Source: Actinomycetota bacterium
GTDB taxonomy: Bacteria > Actinomycetota > Thermoleophilia > UBA2241
NCBI GenBank assembly: GCA_003157715.1
Contig: PMKK01000084.1
Location: 1 to 5,959 of the forward strand
DNA length: 5,959 nt
Direction: 5' to 3'
The translations under genes were made by a program, and so were the position numbers. A model generated the notes under the pieces. That model had not been told where the DNA came from. It searched no databases and was given only the letters and a program-made list of their open reading frames with translations. Shown one piece after another: positions 4,722-5,959 of the stretch. Position 1 is the first letter of the stretch, and every line of letters starts with the position of its first letter.

Positions 4722-5741
4722 CTAAGCGGAGGCGACCAGCGCGACGCCCAGCCCAGGCGCATCGGGCGCCGTGAGCAGGTCGCCATCGACGGCGATGCCG
4801 CTGAACGGGTCGGCCTCGAGCAGCAGAAACCCGTCGAGGTCGACGTAGTCGGCCAGGCCGGCCACGTGGAGCCCGGCGACGATCCCCAGGCTCGACTCGA
4901 TCATGCAGCCGAGCAGCACGCGGGCGGCGCGCTCCCGGCAGGCCGTCATGAGGGCCGCCGCGGCGGCGATCCCGCCGGCCTTGGCGAGCTTCACGACGAA
5001 GCCGTCGTAGAGGTCGACCACCTCGTCCAGGTGCTCGAGATCGAGCAGGGCCTCGTCGCCGAAGAGCTGCACGGGCGAGCGGTCGAGCAGCCACGCCTGG
5101 CCATCGCGATCGGCGGCCGGCAGCGGTTGCTCGACGAGCTCCGCGCCGAGGCGGCCGAGCACCTCGAGGGCCCTGGCGGCGTGCTCTTTGTCCCAGCCCT
5201 CGTTGGCGTCGTAGCGAAACCGTTTGTCGGGCAGCTCGCGCGCCAGCAGCGTGGCGACGTCGAGGTCGCCTTCGAAGCCGAGCTTGACCTTGAGGACGCC
5301 GAAGCCCTCTGCCGCGCGCGCCTGCGCCAGCATGATCTCGGGGGCGGCGATGGGGATGGTGAGCGAGGTCCGCACGCGGGCGCGCTCGAGGCCGAGAAGC
5401 TGCCAGACCGGCTCGCCGGCCTGCTTTCCGGCGAGGTCCCAGGCGGCCGCCGAAAGGGCGGCGCGCAGCGCCGGGAACCCGGGCTGGGCGACACAGAACG
5501 CTTCGGCTGCCGCCGCGCCTTCGACCGCGGCAAGGGCCCCCGACAGCTCTTCGAGGGCGGCCGCGTCGTCGTCGCGCGACTCGTGGTAGCGCGCGTTGGG
5601 CGCGCCCTCGCCGAACCCGGTCAGGCCATTCTCGTCGGTCATGGTGACGACGAAGTCGGCGAAGGCGCTGTGGGCCCAGCGCGAGATGCCGAACGGCGCC
5701 CGGGTAGCGAGATCGAGCGGCGCGAAGCCGATCGTGGTCAT
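4722..5741 (-). CDS. Dipeptide epimerase, enolase superfamily (L-Ala-D/L-Glu epimerase type)
   Basis: The protein has 339 residues, a normal length for the muconate lactonizing enzyme subgroup. The N-terminal capping domain (about 1-118) is followed by the barrel. Catalytic marks: K151-V-K153 (KxK general base), metal ligands D178 (RYDAN), E204 (VEQPL) and D229 (FGDE), and the opposite lysine K251 in VKLAKAGGI. The late motif GCMIESSLGI (278-287) and the D301-L-D303 pair in YVDLDGFLLL match the DxD that binds the dipeptide amino group in YkfB-type enzymes. The reaction is C2 epimerisation of a dipeptide such as L-Ala-D-Glu from murein, in the cytoplasm, using Mg2+. The exact dipeptide cannot be told, since this family also includes other specificities. 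The ATG at 5741 has GAGG three bases upstream and follows the previous gene's stop by five bases, so the two form an operon. It converges on the serine hydrolase gene. Confidence 0.93.
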   Translation of the reverse strand: MTTIGFAPLDLATRAPFGISRWAHSAFADFVVTMTDENGLTGFGEGAPNARYHESRDDDAAALEELSGALAAVEGAAAAEAFCVAQPGFPALRAALSAAAWDLAGKQAGEPVWQLLGLERARVRTSLTIPIAAPEIMLAQARAAEGFGVLKVKLGFEGDLDVATLLARELPDKRFRYDANEGWDKEHAARALEVLGRLGAELVEQPLPAADRDGQAWLLDRSPVQLFGDEALLDLEHLDEVVDLYDGFVVKLAKAGGIAAAAALMTACRERAARVLLGCMIESSLGIVAGLHVAGLADYVDLDGFLLLEADPFSGIAVDGDLLTAPDAPGLGVALVASA

Positions 5742-5746
5742 CGGCC

Positions 5747-5959
5747 TCAGAGACCGCCGGCGCGCGGCCGGCGGCGCGGGTCGCGCCGCGGCGGGGCGGC
5801 GGAAGCGAGCAGCGACGGGTCGCTGGAGTCGCCGGCCGGCTCGACGGCGACGTCGCGGGCCTGATCGTCGACGGCGTCGCGGGCGGTCGTGAAGATGCCT
5901 TCGACGGGCGCGTAGGCCCAGCGCCCCTCGCGGTCGCGCGGCGTGACGTACCAGTGGTA
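5747..5959 (-). CDS. C-terminal end of an unidentified protein (partial)
   Basis: The minus-strand frame is open from the right edge to a TGA at 5747-5749, giving the last 70 residues of a protein. It begins YHWYVTPRDREGRWAYAPVEG and ends with an Arg/Pro-rich tail (RRDPRRRPRAGGL). The Y-x-W-Y-V-x-P-R-D-x-x-G-x-W pattern recalls the end of a beta-sandwich domain such as fibronectin type III, but the fragment is too short to call. The tail (residues 36-70) is low complexity and probably disordered. The stop lies five bases before the dipeptide epimerase start, so the genes are likely cotranscribed and may share a pathway. Base use is as GC-rich as its neighbours. Confidence 0.6.
   Translation of the reverse strand, partial: YHWYVTPRDREGRWAYAPVEGIFTTARDAVDDQARDVAVEPAGDSSDPSLLASAAPPRRDPRRRPRAGGL

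Noticed and set aside
3748..5094. Minus-strand open frame that extends the Rieske protein by about 450 residues
   Set aside because: It runs antisense through the serine hydrolase and into the epimerase gene, is Arg/Gly-rich without domain features, and the Rieske gene has its own RBS and normal length from 3747.
4692..5864. Long plus-strand open frame opposite the epimerase
   Set aside because: The minus strand has all enolase-superfamily catalytic motifs. The plus frame has none and crosses two minus-strand genes.
1..5959. CRISPR array, tRNA, rRNA or insertion sequence
   Set aside because: I saw no spaced identical repeats of CRISPR size, no cloverleaf-type segments, no rRNA motifs and no transposase or terminal repeats.

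Overview
The window is very GC-rich and almost entirely coding, with short intergenic gaps and overlapping or nearly touching genes. It looks like a chromosomal segment of a high-GC environmental bacterium with a membrane-bound respiratory chain. The cytochrome c looks like a lipoprotein, and there are no photosynthesis genes and no mobile elements. The phylum cannot be fixed from the sequence alone. Split b6-type complexes with a separate multiheme c subunit are compatible with lineages such as Methylomirabilota/Rokubacteria, Acidobacteria or Nitrospirota, but this is inference.

The core is a minus-strand operon of five genes that reads from about 3747 down to 805. In order it encodes a Rieske 2Fe-2S protein, a short b6-type cytochrome b with four helices, a subunit IV-like C-terminal cytochrome b half with the PEWY motif, a diheme cytochrome c lipoprotein, and a small single-helix membrane protein of unknown function. 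Together the first four make a complete quinol:acceptor oxidoreductase of the cytochrome b6f/Firmicutes bc type. Quinol would be oxidised at the Qo site (PEWY plus Rieske), electrons would cross the membrane through the two b hemes, and the diheme c would pass electrons to a downstream acceptor. The cytochrome b carries a cysteine where cytochrome b6 binds the extra covalent heme ci, and its heme-ligand spacing (14 and 15) is of b6 type.

After a 143-base gap that holds a strict 11-base periodic repeat, the minus strand continues (661 to the window start) with the N-terminal half of an ArsB/SLC13-like anion permease.

Upstream of the Rieske gene is a 189-base divergent promoter region with a good sigma70-like promoter and a 10-base palindrome at the predicted start site. 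It also holds an extended -10 facing the other way, placed so that the plus-strand gene would be leaderless. That gene (3937-4668) encodes a class A beta-lactamase-like serine hydrolase without a visible signal peptide and with altered motifs.

It converges, across a 53-base spacer holding a hairpin, on a minus-strand gene for an enolase-superfamily dipeptide (L-Ala-D/L-Glu type) epimerase. This gene lies 5 bases after the C-terminal end of an unidentified gene that runs off the window. The right side may therefore concern cell-wall peptide metabolism, while the left side is respiratory.

No tRNA, rRNA, CRISPR array, insertion sequence or origin was seen. I found no clear evidence of a wholly new system. 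The most unusual items are the 11-base repeat, the odd serine hydrolase with its leaderless promoter, and the uncharacterised small membrane protein of the b6-type operon.
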